Below, one piece after another: positions 5,596-6,443 of a stretch of 6,443 bases of DNA. The notes beneath the pieces were generated by a model. That model was not told the DNA's origin. It did no database searches and saw only the letters and a program-made list of their open reading frames with translations. The DNA is from Tagaea sp. (lineage in GTDB: Bacteria; Pseudomonadota; Alphaproteobacteria; CACIAM-22H2). The stretch's first letter is position 1, and each line of letters begins with the position of its first letter. Location: the NCBI GenBank assembly GCA_023653245.1, contig JAMNXK010000127.1, forward strand, positions 1-6,443, in the 5' to 3' direction. A program made the position numbers and the translations under genes.

Positions 5596-6443
5596 TCAGG
5601 TGATGTACTTGAACGCGCGCACGCGGGCGTTCATGAACGCCGCGTCGTTCCAGCGGTTGAACGTGTTCATCGGTCCGCGGAACTTCAGGTACGATTCGAA
5701 CAGCTTCTTGGTCATGGCGTCGCCACGCTCGCGCTGCTCGGTCAGGTGTTCGCCTGCGGCCGTGCCCATCGCATCGAGCAAAGCGGTCGACAGGTTCAAG
5801 AAGCGCACGCCGTGGCGGGTGCGCAGCGTGGTCATGGCTTCGGCCGAGCGGGCGAGATACTCGATCGTCATGTCCATATCCATCGACTGCGCCGCGTAGG
5901 CGACGATGGCCTTGAGGTCCGCCGGCAGGGCGTCGTAGCGCGACTTGGAGACCATCAGCTGCAGGTTCGAGCCCGGCTCGTGCCAGCCCGGGCCGTAGCA
6001 GAGCTTGGAGACCTGATGGAAGCCCATGGCGAGGTCGTTGACGGGGCCGATCCACTCGGCCGCGTCCACCGCGCCCGATTGCAGAGCGGCGAAGATTTCG
6101 CCGCCGGGCAGAACGACCTGCTGCGCGCCCAGGCGGGTCATGATCTGACCGCCCCAACCGGGCATGCGGATCTTCAGGCCGCGGAAGCTTTCCACGCCCG
6201 TGATTTCCTTGCGGTACCAACCGAAAGCTTGGGTGTTGGTGTTGCCGGCCGCGAAGGCCTTGACGTTGTAGTTGGCCGCGTGCTCGTCCCACAACTGCTG
6301 ACCGCCGCCGTAGCTCAGCCACGCCGATTGCTCGGTCGCGGTGAAGCCGAAGGGCACGCAGGTGAAGAACTGGAAGGCCGGGTGCACGCCGATATGGTAG
6401 TACGACGCGTCATGGCCCATTTCGGCCGTGCCGTCGCGAACGG
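5596..6443 (-). CDS. dctP: TRAP transporter substrate-binding protein (DctP, TakP/FcbT1-like), partial
   Basis: The frame runs from beyond the right edge to TGA (5598-5596). About 281 residues are visible, so the signal peptide and roughly 70-80 N-terminal residues are missing. The ATG at 6420 is internal, since the frame continues upstream as VRDGTAE before it. Counting from that Met, the visible parts are HPAFQFFTCVPFGF (13-26), GLKIRMPGWGGQ (81-92) with the arginine that in this family binds the ligand carboxylate, LPGGEIFAALQSGAVDAAEW (104-123), IGPVND (124-129) and PGWHEPGS (144-151). GGEI...DAAEWIGP and PGWxEPG mark the TakP/FcbT1 clade, which binds 2-oxo acids, 2-hydroxy acids (lactate) or related carboxylates; the ligand here is inferred from the clade only. 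It is a periplasmic partner of DctQM, but is transcribed on the opposite strand, towards dctM, with a shared terminator between them. Confidence 0.94.
   Translation of the reverse strand, partial: VRDGTAEMGHDASYYHIGVHPAFQFFTCVPFGFTATEQSAWLSYGGGQQLWDEHAANYNVKAFAAGNTNTQAFGWYRKEITGVESFRGLKIRMPGWGGQIMTRLGAQQVVLPGGEIFAALQSGAVDAAEWIGPVNDLAMGFHQVSKLCYGPGWHEPGSNLQLMVSKSRYDALPADLKAIVAYAAQSMDMDMTIEYLARSAEAMTTLRTRHGVRFLNLSTALLDAMGTAAGEHLTEQRERGDAMTKKLFESYLKFRGPMNTFNRWNDAAFMNARVRAFKYIT

Noticed and set aside
1..6443. CRISPR array, tRNA, rRNA, transposase or integrase
   Set aside because: No spaced repeat array, cloverleaf-like segment or recombinase motif was seen on either strand.

Overview
The window looks like chromosomal DNA of a high-GC proteobacterium, most likely an alphaproteobacterium and perhaps Rhodospirillales-like. 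This rests on the strong preference for G or C at third codon positions, on an L,D-transpeptidase / MepK-type endopeptidase neighbourhood, on a BioY biotin transporter without attached energising genes, and on a TRAP transporter of the mannitol/chloroaromatic (FcbT, TakP-like) clade. The lineage is an inference; no rRNA or tRNA is present to confirm it.

Layout. (1) Bases 1-233 (+): the last ~77 codons of an L,D-transpeptidase of the LdtD/YcbB type. (2) Bases ~217-1435 (-): a two-gene islet read from right to left. The first gene encodes a 150-residue single-span membrane protein with a predicted periplasmic domain. The second encodes a protein with a DUF6973-like region, whose reading frame appears to be shifted near its 3' end. 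(3) Bases 1436-1791: a 356-base, partly AT-richer intergenic stretch with several inverted repeats. One of these encloses a TTGACG -35-like hexamer facing the islet. (4) Bases 1792-2430 (+): a Tat-exported, zinc-dependent DUF882/YcbK (MepK-like) murein endopeptidase. (5) Bases 2491-3096 (+): bioY. (6) Bases 3251-5523 (+): the small and large permease genes (dctQ, dctM) of a TRAP transporter. (7) Bases 5533-5570: a perfect bidirectional intrinsic terminator. (8) Bases 5596-6443 (-): most of the matching TRAP substrate-binding protein, whose N-terminus lies beyond the window.

How the genes work together. L,D-transpeptidases make 3-3 peptidoglycan cross-links and MepK-type enzymes cut them, and the two genes are adjacent in E. 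coli (ycbB-ycbK). Here the pair is separated by the oppositely oriented islet, so the islet looks like accessory DNA placed into a conserved cell-wall locus. BioY imports biotin. The TRAP genes form one sodium-driven uptake system, probably for a carboxylate such as a 2-oxo or 2-hydroxy acid, with the binding protein transcribed towards the permease genes.

The most interesting part is the islet: its insertion position, its apparent frameshift, its palindromic promoter region and its unrecognised membrane partner. The rest reads as ordinary, well-formed genes.
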